Notes: generated by a model not told the origin, from the letters alone. A stretch of 64,000 bases of DNA from Sphaerosporella brunnea (GCA_008704415.1 VXIS01000051.1:124001-188000); one strand, 5' to 3'. Numbered from the stretch's first letter, positions 23,060 through 34,725 are shown. Made by a program: numbers and translations.

Positions 23060-23629
23060 GTGAGAATCATGATGACGCCACCAGTTGCAACTTGGGAGAT
23101 TGGGGGAGGTTTGTTTCAACCAGATTTGGGTAGAGCATCAAGTCGATATCCCAGACCCGGCTGATATAAACCATCCCATTCCACCGGCGGTGGGACTTTC
23201 CAAGGAACACCTTACCTTACCTTCCGTGCGATACAGACACCCGCCCAAAAGACAAAATGCCAAACATCTGGATCTGTTGCGTCTGCTATAAAACCATGTA
23301 TGGGATAGGCTCTATGTGCTCGACTCCCGGGTGTGGTCATTTTATATGCGGGGAGTGTGCTTTTGTTAAGCACAAAAAGCCAAACACCTGGATCTGTTGC
23401 GTCTGCTATAAAGCTATGTCTGAGGTAGGCACTGTGTGCGCGACTCCGGGGTGTGGTCATTCTAGATGCGGGGAGTGTGCTTATGTTGAGGACTATGATG
23501 AGAATGGCGGTACTAAGGGGGAATAGATAGATACGTGTAGATTGTTGATTTTATTTTGTTGTGTTCTGTTTAAATTTAGAGTTGGTGGGTGAGGTTGATG
23601 GCTTATGGTGATTATTCTGCCAGTCAGAC
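23060..23629 (+). repeat. inverted duplicate, right copy
   Basis: About 570 bp matching 15670-16219 in reverse orientation. Extra bases in this copy are an 11-bp segment around CTTTCCAAGG near 23195 and ~8-10 bp near 23605. A TATA box (TATAAA, 23165-23170) is 87 bp before the ATG; the 11-bp indel accounts for the difference from copy 1. Confidence 0.9.
23257..23526 (+). CDS. 89-residue protein with two W-C-C-x-C Cys/His modules, copy 2
   Basis: The predicted product is identical to that of copy 1 at 15764-16033, with the same start context (CAAAATGCC) and stop. DNA differences between the copies fall mainly outside the frame, which fits either recent duplication, gene conversion, or selection on the protein. 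The gene follows KAR2 on the same strand but carries its own TATA box inside the duplicated unit, so it is probably independently transcribed. Function unknown; the paired CGH-x2-CGEC knuckles suggest metal binding. Confidence 0.75.
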   Translation: MPNIWICCVCYKTMYGIGSMCSTPGCGHFICGECAFVKHKKPNTWICCVCYKAMSEVGTVCATPGCGHSRCGECAYVEDYDENGGTKGE

Positions 23630-24736
23630 GGGTGAAGTGAAGTTTCGAAGTGTTACTACCTACCGTATTAACTCTACCTTAAGCACCAGTGACTTTCTCA
23701 CAAGGATGAGTGACTTCTCCCAATGGCGCAATGACTCGGCCACTGGGGCTTAAGACAGAGTTAATACGGTAGCCAAACAAATGTCAAAGGTAAGCAAAAC
23801 TAAACTGTACGGAGCAAGGTGTCGCCAAAGGCGGGTTATCCCATGACCGGTAACAGAACCGTGATTGATCAGGGCCATTTTGAATGCATGTATCTATCTA
23901 GTAGCTTAAAGGATTCTTCGACGCACTCGGGCTCATTCCTGGCCACAAACCAGTTGTCGTCAGCTGGCTGGCGCCCATCACAATCCGGCAGACCTTCACC
24001 CTTGCCCAGTTCTTGCATTTCAATTCGACGTCTCTCCGGAGGCTATAACTTGCCTTCTGTTCCACAAATAGGCCGGTAATTAAGCATGTAACTTACATAA
24101 TGGAACGGTGCCAAACCCATCAGTATTGAAAACTAGTAGAAATATTATTCCGTAGGGACTGGGGTAGATAAGAGAAATCGCTTTCTAGATCTCTTTCTAC
24201 GTTAAGATATAGTAGTTCCGGGGGGTCAAGCTGATCGATCATGACGACTGAGAAAGTTTTAGGTTAATGATCAAGACTTGCCCGAAATGATTGATGTCTA
24301 AGATTCCCCCCAACAATATGGTAAACATTTAATTAAGCTTACTTAAGTAAGATATGTAGCAAAGCGGTACAGTGCAGTTTTTTGTGATCACACACAGATT
24401 GACCACCTCTTGGATGCGCGATGTGGGCCTTCCAACACTCTAGGGGGATTGTACGAGGCTGTGGACAAATACATTTGGGCATTCTTCGATGGTTTATGTA
24501 GTGGACTGTAACCGGCGAGTATTGTACAATCGAGGCGGCCGGGTAGCCATCTTTTTTATCCACAAGCCTATACGTTAATTACACCATCTTCCCTTATCTT
24601 TCTCTTCTTTGGTAGATTGAAATCCTTTGGTTTAAGGATGCTCGCAACGATCGAGTGCAACTGTGACGTCTGCCAGTGAGAGGTCTGAGCTCAATGAACG
24701 AGTGACCTACTATGACTCTCACCTTCAAAGATCAAA
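23630..24736. other. gene-free stretch
   Basis: Contains the palindromic element at 23661-23771 and nothing else recognisable as a gene. Confidence 0.45.
23661..23771. mobile_element. short MITE-like palindromic element, copy 2
   Basis: The termini TACCGTATTAACTCT and AGAGTTAATACGGTA are perfect 15-bp inverses; inner parts (CTTAAGC.CCAGTG / CACTGG.GCTTAAG) continue the pairing. It shares ATGGCGCAATGACTCGGCC with the element at 16364-16434. Length is 111 bp and there is no coding capacity. Confidence 0.7.
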
Positions 24737-24858
24737 CAAAAAAAAACAGTTCGACAAAAACTCATGGGAATAATCCCACGAGAAAGCCCCGAGGATTGAA
24801 ATCACCACCCCCAGGGGCTCCAATCCTATTTATACCACTGCACCACCGAGGCTTTTTA
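24737..24858 (-). mobile_element. tRNA-derived SINE-like element
   Basis: On the minus strand a 5' part resembles a tRNA: AAGCCTC (pairing with GGGGCTT 60-70 nt later), an A-box-like TGGTGCAGTGGTA at 24833-24845 and a B-box-like GATTTCAATCC at 24793-24803 (8 of 11 bases of the consensus). The T arm does not fold, so it is not a working tRNA. Downstream in the same orientation is a hairpin (TGGGA...TCCCA) and a T run at about 24737-24746, a Pol III terminator. Only one copy is seen here. Confidence 0.4.
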
Positions 24859-27213
24859 ACATCGGCTTGAAGTCACGTGGAATCATGAACTGCTCAAAAT
24901 ACTTGACGAGTCGCCCATGCTGCGGCAACCAAAGCCAACTTCAGAAGGTGATGATGTCTCAACTTCTCTCCATGTACGTACTCTGCAGGGGAGTCGTTTC
25001 GCACGGAGGCCGGGGTCATCTTAATCATTAATCGTACATTCAGTTTTCACGTACAACCTACCACTACCAGCAGTACTCAAGCTTAAGATCGATACCCTCA
25101 CACAAGCTCTTCCCCAAAGACCACAGCATGCCCAATCCAAACGTATATACTAGCCCTTAAGGCAACGCTGCTGATTGACAAAAATTAACATCCATTCTCC
25201 CAGAATAACCGCAGCTTCATACCCTCTGACTGCCACAATCAGGTCTGCTTGTACGATGGGTACACCATGACAACCAGCAAGGAGGGGGAACCACCGGCCA
25301 GTGTCACAAGTAGCGTCACTAGCACCACCAAAGGGGCGCAGAGCAGCATGTTTTGAAATGCTCTGTTTACCACGTTGGCGTCTCCCTCTCTCTATTAGGG
25401 AGGCTCTGCTGGGAGCGAGGGAACTGTCTGACGACGTGATGTCACACCGGTCGGACCACAAAGCAGAGTTGCAATGGTGACAGTTTTTAATGGTTGTTAA
25501 CATTGTGTCGTGATCTCTCCGGCGAGGGGGATGCGAGCGGTATCGTCAATGGCACACTATTGCTCCATCAGAAGCCGTAAAGTTCTTGCACCGCCGTCTC
25601 ACGAGGAGTTTGCCTGTGAATTCGAAGTTGCGGGCCTCGCGCCACTCGCCATCACGTGCTTTCACTCCCATACCATGAGGTCACCACACTCTTGTCCACC
25701 AATGAGAGCTTTGTTGCCCCCCAGAGCGCGGTCACCCCCTCAGCACCCTCGCAGCGGGTCATCCGGCCCCCATACTCAGAAGGATGTATTCCTTGGTCGG
25801 CCGGTGGTTGTGGCACGGGGTGTGATATAAGGTTGAAGCGAATAGATAGTCTTTATCGAATCGCCCTCCGCAGCGCCCTTAAGAACGCCAATGGTGAACG
25901 ACCTGTCTTACTTGTTTGAATCTCCCTGTGACTTCTCCACCAGCTCAGCTTCCTTTCTCTGCTGTAAATACTTGGGGCCTCGTGACACCGCCCAGGGTGG
26001 GCCTAAGACCCATATAATCGTGGCTATGATTACCTCTTTCCATCCGAAGTGACGGTTAATACCTTCAGTACTCTTGCATTCTACGGGTAGCCGTTTCCTC
26101 AAGACCGAAAGCCTGGAGACTTTTTGTAGGTAAATATATTGCAGAATAGCTAGTAGTATACCAAGATAGAATGCAGGACGGCGTGATTTGAGGGAAGGAG
26201 AGAGGGAGGATAAGGGCATGGACGATTTGCCAGCTTCACTTGATCTCACTCAGACTCAAAAACCGAGACGACACTGACCTTCTCGACGAACGAGCCGAAA
26301 ACTCCTGTACCTTCCAGACGGTAAGATTAGAAAGCATAGACCGCCGATTCCAGTGATTGTTTCGCACTACCCAGCCTGAATTTACTGAGCGGCGGTATCA
26401 TGGCCGAAAGCGAGTGATATTGGGTGCACGTGCCGTGTCCAGGGGACCAGCCTCTGCCTCCTTGTAGACAATCATATATTCAGCTATTACTTAGAGCAAG
26501 AAGGACCACACACAGCGACCCATCGCGAACTCTAATGACAAACCAAACGAACTGATCTTTGGCACAAAAAATAAATAAAAATGTGTGTTCAGAGGTAAGG
26601 GAATGGGAACCCCTCCCCTTGTAGCTTACATGGACACGGGGTCTCGCAATGTAACAGGCAGAATATGATGATACACACACAAGGCAAACCAAACCGGGAC
26701 CAACCCGGAGCTGCCGATAAGGTCACCATACAAACAGCAGTTGTGGGGCCCAGAACAACTGGCTGTCTTGGTGGACAAGAATAAGGTGACTGATATTATG
26801 GTGCAGGCAGCTATAAACCTGGTCGTCGCACGGATATTTTCGTCGGAAAATAAGCAGCACGCAAGTGAAGAAACAGTGGAATGGAAAACGTTGGGTTGTA
26901 GAGCGCATCTGCCTTAGGTGCTTAACGTTTGTTTTGCTCTGAGTTCGGACGCGGGGATACCGGCATTGATTGTGGTCGTCCATCTCCGACGACCAGGTTT
27001 ATAGCTGCCTGCACCATAAGGCTGCAAAGGGGCACCTGGTGCGGACGTTTGGTACTCACAGCACGAGGACTGTGTCACCGATCACCGAAACATCCCTTCA
27101 GATTTATCATGATCAAAGACTAGCTACTATCCTTGACTCCAAACAGCCAACCCAAGTACAAAAGGCCTCCACATGCAAGGTTTGAAAAAAGCAACAAGCA
27201 TTTAAAGAATAAT
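24859..27213. other. gene-free stretch with a 33-bp inverted repeat
   Basis: No supported gene in 2.3 kb; several frames of 60-120 codons have no recognised domain. Holds the perfect inverted repeat at 26796-27019. Confidence 0.45.
26796..27019. repeat. perfect 33-bp inverted repeat with 158-bp spacer
   Basis: 26796-26828 and 26987-27019 are exact inverses (outer end TTATGGTGCAGGCAG, inner end CCTGGTCGTCG). Pairing stops abruptly on both sides. No coding content. Confidence 0.85.
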
Positions 27214-29475
27214 TTACAAATCAATCAAGCTTTCCTCCACTACCTTTGGCTTAGGTTGATGTTCTGGAACTGATGGGAAGTCTCGAGCAGAAACCATTGG
27301 GTTATGATATTGTGCATTTGGTTGCGGTGGATATGCGTGTGGAGGGGTTGCGTGTTGCTGCTGGTAGGCTTCCTTAGGTGGTGGGGGGTATGAATAATGG
27401 GTTTCCGAATTAGGCACCGGGTTTGGGTACTGCCATGCGGCCGGAGGTGGGGACGACACTGTCGGAGGATGTTGTAGTGTCTGAGAAGGTGGCGGAAGCT
27501 GCTGGTCTGCACTGCTGGTGGGTTGCGCGGGCGGAAGTTGTGGTGTTGGGATGTCCCGTTGAGGTTGCGACTGGGGAGGCGGTTGAGATCGTTCGTTTTG
27601 AGGTTGTGCTACCGGTGGCGGCATCGATGGTGCGCTGTAACCGTTGTACTGCGGATATGATGGCTGGCTGGGAAAGCCACCGGCCTGGTCAAATGCCTGA
27701 GGTTGGGTGTAATAATTGGCGTATTGCGGCTGTGAAGGAGACATCGAAGGATTCCTCGGTGCAGTGGATTGCGCATGCGAAGGCCCGGCTCCATAGAAAC
27801 TCTCCGCGGTTGGCACCGCGGAATAATCGCTACCGGCCGGTGCTTGCGGGGCTTGGGGCACTGTGCCCCCTAGTCCATGGCGGCCATAGGTATAGCTCAA
27901 TCTCTCCTCCAACATCCTGTCATAGTACCGTACCACCGTCCCGAGTTTGGCATGTAAATCACACAGAGTTTCTACAACACTGTCAGTATCTTCTCGAGCA
28001 GTCTCCCGCTTTGCAACATACCGTATTTGCTCATTGTCTCGCCAAACGTCCTGGCCAACTTCGGGCGAAGCGCTCCGATGCTTTCATACAACTCTTGTAT
28101 TTGAGGCTCTCGGAGAATGGTACCAGGAGGTTGTGTCTGTAGTCGGTCAACGAGGGTCGCGAACAGGCTGATGTTCTCCGCTTCTGCAGGGCTCAGCTCG
28201 TGATCTGGTCTCTCAATCACGGCCGGATGTCCAGCAGCTACGCCGCCAGTTGGAGCAGTCGAAGTCGCCCACGATGCCTTTGCCTTCTGCTCTTCCATAT
28301 CACGCAAACTCGCAGCGATGGCCGCCTTCAGCTCCTCATCCTCCTCCTCGTCGGAAGTGTTTGCTACTGGCACTGGGGCCACCGGTTTCGGTGCGGGACG
28401 ACTCTCCGGCGCTTTCGGGAGCTGATACTGAGGCACATAGCCACTACCGCCTTTCATGTCGTCTAGCGACATTTGAAGTGCCTTCTTCAAATCTTCATCA
28501 TCATCCTGCTCTACACTGGCACTCCTCGGTTCCACAGAAGAGGTGGTAACCCGCTTGGACGACGGAATCTTGGGGCTGTGGCTGTGAACCTTCGACGATG
28601 CCGGCGTCTTCTTTTCGGTCAACTTCATGTGGCATCCATCACAGACCCTGACTGCTTGCACTATTCCGATACGTGGCAAAGGTAGTGTCTTGGAAGAACA
28701 GGCTCCGCAGAAGACGCTACCGCAGTTTCGACAGTGGTGTTTACGGTTGGTGAAGGTAAAGGCAGTCCGACATCGCATGCAAACATCCGCATCAGTCCAA
28801 TCGGGCGGCTGCACGTGATTAGTGAAATTGTCCCAGCAGGATATCAACCAGGGAATACTCACTGCGGACGAGTCGATGAAGGTAGAGGAGACCTTGGGGG
28901 GCGGAGGGAAGTCAAAGCCATCGGCCTTCAAATTCCGATAGACGTCTCCCACGTACGACAAACCGGGGTTCCCTTCGAAAACCGAAGCCCAAAGCTGGAT
29001 CAACTCCAACATCTTTGCACGTACTTCAGAGTTGATGGCCCCCGGAGCTCTCAGCAGTGACACCATGTTGTCCATGAACTCGCGAGAGGCTACTTCGACC
29101 AAAAAGTGGTTGCCGCCATTCTTCACACACGTATCTGTGAGCTGAGGCACAAGAACTGTCAGAGCCGTGAAAACAGACGCCATCTCGCGGAAGCTGGGAC
29201 TCACGCCAAGGGCGGCCAGCTGAACGTTGGGATTTTTGTGGCCTATTCTCTTTTTCAAAGAGCGCATAGCTTCCTTGGGCTGGACTGTCTTGCTACGAAT
29301 GATATCGGATATCTCGAGGTTCAGGGCGATGTCCTCTCTAGGCCGCCACTCTGGGGGTTAGAGAACATTCGGGACAGAAGCCCGCAACTGGGAGAGGTAC
29401 GTACAGGCTGGAAGAAGTAGCTTTCTCGACCTGCTCATCCAGGACCGAGTTCGATGCACCGAACCACGACGACAT
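27214..29475 (-). CDS. VPS27: VPS27, ESCRT-0 subunit (VHS-FYVE-UIM)
   Basis: Binds PI3P and ubiquitinated cargo at endosomes and starts multivesicular-body sorting. Exons 29401-29475, 28863-29348, 28022-28808 and 27214-27971 give 701 residues. The VHS domain is residues about 5-150 (starting [20 protein letters not shown], with [20 protein letters not shown]). The FYVE finger has [10 protein letters not shown], the PI3P-binding RKHHCRNCG and RVCDGC. Two UIMs follow: [11 protein letters not shown] and [11 protein letters not shown]. The GAT-like helical region contains [17 protein letters not shown]. The tail is Pro/Gln/Tyr-rich and ends EESLIDL, a likely clathrin-box-type end. The first intron was placed by phase (acceptor at 29349-29350). 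Divergent from a Doa4/USP8-type deubiquitinase that acts in the same pathway. Confidence 0.95.
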
Positions 29476-30367
29476 GGCGGTAGTAGTTGTGGGTGGTGGG
29501 TGATGTTTTTTTTTTTTTTTTTTTGTTTTTTTTGGAGGGGGGGCTGGTGGGAGAAGCTTCTTGCGTATTTAAGTAGCTACGGCAGTGGGGTTTTGGGCAC
29601 TTTAACGGGGGCGTTCGAACAGCGAGGGTCGTGTGGGAAGCGAGATAATCTGCTGCGGCGGGGGCGGGTTGAGCTCGCTCTGAGCTGGAGCGGGTTGGAG
29701 CGGGTTGGAGATGGGAGTCGCTTGCGGTTGGGTTGGTTGGAGGGGGAGGCCAAGAGGTGGGTGCAGCGTTGCTGCATTGCGTATCTAGTACATAACTCTA
29801 CACAAGTCAGCCTCATCATCATCATCAGCAGCATCCATCCTTCTCCATCGCGTCACACGCCCGCTCGATCCCCACCACAACCGACCGCCCAGCCTCCCTC
29901 CTCTCCTCTCGCAGGCAGCAGCGCAGAGCAGTCTCTGCCTGCCCGCACTCGCGTCGTGTATCGCACCCGGCTTGACGGACGAGAGAGAGTGAGAGACAGA
30001 GAGCGAGTGAGAGAGAGAACCAGACAGATGTCATAACTCTGCAACTCTAGGTCTCTCTGCTGCCGCAAACAGCATATCTACCTCTCCTCCACGAATCCCC
30101 CCAGGGTCCACGCTAGAACCAGCCCCAGAGCGCGTCACTCATCCGAAAGCTCACCATTCCACCACCACCACCACAATAGCCCACTCAACTCCACACTCCA
30201 TTTCTGCAACCCCCCCCCCCCCCAAACCAATTATCGCCGTCCCCCCGTCATGCGTCTGACAACTTGCTGATATCAAGCTTTCTGAAAAATAAAATATAAT
30301 AAACCAAAAAAAACAAAAGAAAACAAAGTCACAAATCACAAATCACAAAACGCAAACAAACAATACC
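29476..30367. promoter_or_regulatory. bidirectional region between VPS27 and the deubiquitinase gene
   Basis: 892 bp between divergent starts. Contains a T run at about 29506-29531, GAGA tracts near 29980-30020, CA-rich and C-rich runs (about 30210-30223) and an A-rich leader just before the deubiquitinase ATG. No gene inside. Confidence 0.6.
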
Positions 30368-33300
30368 ATGACTTCCAACCTTTCTCCTCCGGTCCGTCCT
30401 CCACCGTTCTCGCAGAAACGCCAGCCGTATCCTCATATACAAGACTTGATTGCGCGCACAAACCACCTACGCCCCAGCCAGCATGCCTCAGTGCGTCGTC
30501 TTCCTCGAATGCTGCATCGGTAATCGGTATCTGACTTTTGGCAGATCAAATCGTGGATTGGGGAGGCAAAAGTCCATTGGCATCAAGCTAAATATCATAG
30601 AACAGAGGGAATACTGGATGGGGCATATGTTAACTATCTTTTGGCCTTCACCATAATTGCCGATGTCATCCCGAGATGTCAGGATTATCCCAGCTTTCGC
30701 GTCTCCAATTCGATACCGCACACCGAGTATCTAAGTCTGGCAGAGGCACGTTGCTGTCCAGTCATTGCATGTGAAGACGCCGCTGACTGTTTGTAGACTA
30801 TCAAGAGCTGTACACCGGACTACACTCAGGTCAGAGAGGCAATCGAAAAGGACAACCAGACCTCCGGTGTGGTCAGTACCGTCCACCTTACAGCGTCACC
30901 AGACCAGTCGCCCACTCAGACCAATGGCGGTGCGAAGCACCCTCTTCGAAATGGAGACAAGGCAGCACCGGAGATTCGAGCGAAGCCAGGACATCTGGCG
31001 TCGAAATCAGTCCTCCAAACCCTTAGCCAGACGTCTGCGGCAATCGATGACCTTCAATTACGGTTCAACAAGCTTCAACCATCCTCTCGAAGCGGAGGTC
31101 GCCCATCATCTGTCCCTCCTAATGGCCTGCCACCCTCTTTGATTGCCGGTTTTGGGCGTCCCCAAGGACCTCGGGAGATGCCGTCTCCGAAGGCTCCCCA
31201 AATAGACGTTAAGAACGCCATGCCCCAAATGCCGCCACCGGTATATTCACCATCTGCACCGCCACGAAGTTCCCGTTCCATGTCTATAGTACCCGATATT
31301 CCCAGGCCGAATCTCCCTCCAATTACGGCAATCACGTTAACCGTAGAAGCGTTATACAGCTACATGAAAGCTGGCGGGATATCCTTGCTCTTGCTTGATG
31401 TTCGTCCTCGAGACGAGTTCAACCAAGGACATATATTTTCTCGCTCCACTGTGTGCATTGAGCCGATTGCACTACGAGATGGGTTAGTCGGGAGTTATCG
31501 GAGTCTGCTTGTTATCTATCTAATGCTAGTTTTAGGATGTCGGCAGATGATCTGGAAGACTCATTAGAAGTATCTCCACACACTCACGATCCCGACATAT
31601 TCAAAGCCCGGAATCAGTGCGACCTTGTTGTTTACTATGATCAGTCAACATCAGACACAAGCTATGTAAATTATACGCCCAGTAGCCCTGCCGGGAAAGC
31701 TTTGGGGATCCTGTATACAGCGCTTGTCCAGTACAACTTTAGCAAGCCGCTCAAACAGCCACCATTGCTGTTGGTTGGTGGACTGGACGCCTGGATCGAC
31801 ATCGCCGGAATACAGTCCTCCAAGGTCGGGACTGCCGTGCCAGCACAGTCTGCAGCACCAGCACAAACTGCAGCACCAGCTTTCAATTTCCATAGGTGGT
31901 CACAACAGGTGACTCGAGCTCCCACTCCCCTTCTTCTCGAACGAAGAGCAGTAGCTTCACAGACCCCTCCCCCATATGTCCCTTATCCCGGTTCACGGGA
32001 GGCTTCAGCGCACATGCCATTGGAACCCATCAACATTGAGGAGGAAGAGAAATGGATGGAGCAGTTGAGGCGAGAGCGTGATCATGTCCCGCTGTCAAAC
32101 GGTGACGATTCGGGGCCACGAAAAGGGCCGGGTGTCATGCCGAACAACACGGGGGGCAATCCATATGCGCGAACTGTGGAGGATTTTGTGAGTCACTTTT
32201 CATGAATGACACTTTTGATCGCTAATGGCAACTCCAGTTCAAACAATACCCGGCAACTCCACACGCTCAAGAGAGCATGATTCCCAGGGATCCGGAAAGC
32301 CCGACATTAAAGCGCAACAATACCATTATCGATCACCCTTTCCACGGGTTTACAGATGTCAGAAATCCTGACTTCAATCCACCGCTATCACCTGCACGGC
32401 CACCTCCCGTGGCGGCAAGGAAAAGTTACAGCGGCGTATCGGAGCGTTTGGCTACACCTGTTCATTCCTCTACGCCTGCCAGACCTCCCAAACTTCCATT
32501 GCTACCGGGAGCGGTTAATTTCAACATTGGGACGACGGGGCTCAAAAATTTGGGCAACACTTGCTATATGAATTCCATATTGCAGTGCATGAGCGGCACT
32601 ATACCGGTTTCTCGGTATTTTCTGGATGGTAGCTACAAACAGCACATCAACAAGGACAACCCGCTCGGATCTAGAGGAGTTTTGGCAGAAGCTTTTGCTT
32701 CCGTGATTAAACATTTATGGAGCGGCGAATATAGCTTTATCTCGCCAGTAACATTCAAAGTGAACCTATCCCCTCCCAAATTAGGCATGCACGTCTCATA
32801 TCATACAGGATGTTGCCGGACGTTTAAATGAGACGTTCTCATCCAACGGCCAGCAAGATGCACAAGAATTCCTCGAATTCCTCTTGGATGGGCTGCATGA
32901 AGATCTCAACCCCAACGCAAACAGAAACAAACTGAAATCTCTGACCGAGGAGGAGGAGCGGCGCAGGGAAAAGCTTGCGGTGCAGGTAGCCTCGTGCATA
33001 GAATGGCGGCGCTACATACACCTCAACTCATCCGTCACCGTAAATTGGCTACAGGGCCAGCTCAGCAGCAGACTTACCTGTCTGACTTGTCGCGTCACGT
33101 CTACCACCTACAACCCGTTCATGTATCTTTCGCTGCCCATCCCTGTGGTCCAAACTTCTCAATTTACCTTACGAGACTGCTTGCGCGAATTCACCAAGGA
33201 AGAAGTACTGTCCGGCGACGATGCCTGGAACTGCCCGCGCTGCAAGCAACGACGCAAAGCCACCAAAAGACTCACTATCACTCGCCTTCCACACATCTTG

Positions 33301-33711
33301 ATCATCCATCTTAAGCGGTTCACGAACCAAGGCCGCTGGAGGGACAAGCTAAACACGCCCATCAGCTTTCCTCTCGCCGATCTTGACCTGACAGAGTATG
33401 TGCCGCCGCCTTTGCCGCCGGAGCAAATGCCTAGAGACATAGAGCCTACGCCGGAGACTACGCCGCCATTTCACTATGATCTTTATGGTATCGCAAATCA
33501 TTACGGTACGCTGCACGGTGGCCATTATACCGCGTTCGTTAAGAACCCGTATAAGGATACATGGAACTGCTTTGATGACAGCAAGGCGACCCGTATGGAC
33601 GAAAGCCAGGTTATGGTGAGTGAACCCCCTTCTCTAGCCTTGATGAGACTGATGAATGTACAGTCAAGGAACGCGTATGTACTTTTTTGGGTCCGGAAAA
33701 ACATCATGTAG
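30368..33711 (+). CDS. Doa4/USP8-like ubiquitin carboxyl-terminal hydrolase (rhodanese + USP)
   Basis: Removes ubiquitin from endosomal cargo before inward budding and recycles ubiquitin. Seven exons (30368-30490, 30545-30745, 30797-31482, 31536-32187, 32238-32759, 32809-33615, 33664-33711) give 1012 residues. The N-terminal helical USP8-type region contains SWIGEAKVHWHQAKYHR. A rhodanese-like domain contains LLLLDVRPRDEFNQGHI. The USP core has the Cys box TGLKNLGNTCYMNSILQCM, QQDAQEFLEFLLDGLHEDLN, two CxxC pairs (CLTC, CPRC), and the His box YGTLHGGHYTAF. Catalytic Cys and His are present. Intron 2 has a GC donor (30746) and cannot be read through because it holds a TAG. VPS27 lies divergently upstream. 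Confidence 0.93.
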
Positions 33712-34449
33712 CGATATTCCCCTCCCTCCATCCCCTTTCCTGGTGGTTGGTTGGTATTTTGCGAGCTTATTGTACTTGTTGTCTACATCTTGGTAGATAT
33801 GGGCTTTTTTCCTTTTTTCTGGGAATTTTTTGTGGCGGCGCAATTGGGTTTCCTGTGTCGAATTACATTTTTTTACTTTCTCCAGCCATCCGTATCATAC
33901 CCCACTGCTCTAGGGTTCCTCGTCAGTTTTAGTGGTTGTTTTCCCCTTTGTTATGCAGTTGCTGAGTGTACCATATTAATGGATCTACCAATTGAATCCG
34001 ATAATTGTATGGTCAAAATGGCTCGGCCTCATACCGTTTACGAAGAATCAGCAGTTTTGACTCAGGGGTGTTTTGAATGGCCTCCGCTGTTCAGTACTTT
34101 ACAAACTGCGTTCATCACCGTAAACATGGAAACTTTGGAGCTGGCAGCTTAACGCAAATCTCCTAGTCGGCGTACATAAGCAGGGGACGGCCGTTTTGGA
34201 AAAATAGTCATGACTATTATGTGACCCTTTTCCAGACGGTAAAGCTTACATGACTGTTATATCATGCTCAGGTAGAAGAAATGGTGATATAATGGGGTTT
34301 CTAAGGATATCCGCTGATAAACACTATGATCGATCAGAAACTAGTGTTTGCTCAAAAACCATGTTTTCAAAAAAACCTTGCTCATCAAATAACGGATGCG
34401 ACAGGGATGCCTGGCACGTGATCTGGAAAACGAAACTATCTATAACTAC
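33712..34449. other. gene-free 3' flank
   Basis: No gene. A 14-bp perfect palindrome (ATAGTCATGACTAT) lies at 34204-34217. Confidence 0.45.
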
Positions 34450-34616
34450 TATGGAAAGGTGGGGTTTTTAGAAAATCGTTGTAACACCGTTAAAAAGGCA
34501 GACACCGTTGCGCAACCGCTGAGGGAGCGTTTCCAAAAGTTGAAAACGGTTGTAACTACGTATGTAACACCATTAAAAATGCAGAAACTGTTTTCCAGAG
34601 ACCCCACCTTTCCATA
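34450..34616. mobile_element. MITE-like element, 167 bp
   Basis: The ends TATGGAAAGGTGGGGT and ACCCCACCTTTCCATA are inverse, and the pairing continues imperfectly for about 10 more bases. Inside, two related ~30-bp direct repeats begin GTAACACC. No coding capacity; target duplication unclear. Confidence 0.6.
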
Positions 34617-34725
34617 TAGTATAGCAAACGAGTCACGTGAACGGAAAAAAAGACGGTGGCTAAAACACGGAAAAATGTGGCTGAACACGGAAAAGGGGCT
34701 GAGTGATCAGCTGTGATGCGAGGCG

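Noticed and set aside
24784..24854. Functional tRNA gene
   Set aside because: The A-box and acceptor-like ends fit, but the T stem and anticodon arm do not fold, so only a SINE-like or decayed element is claimed.
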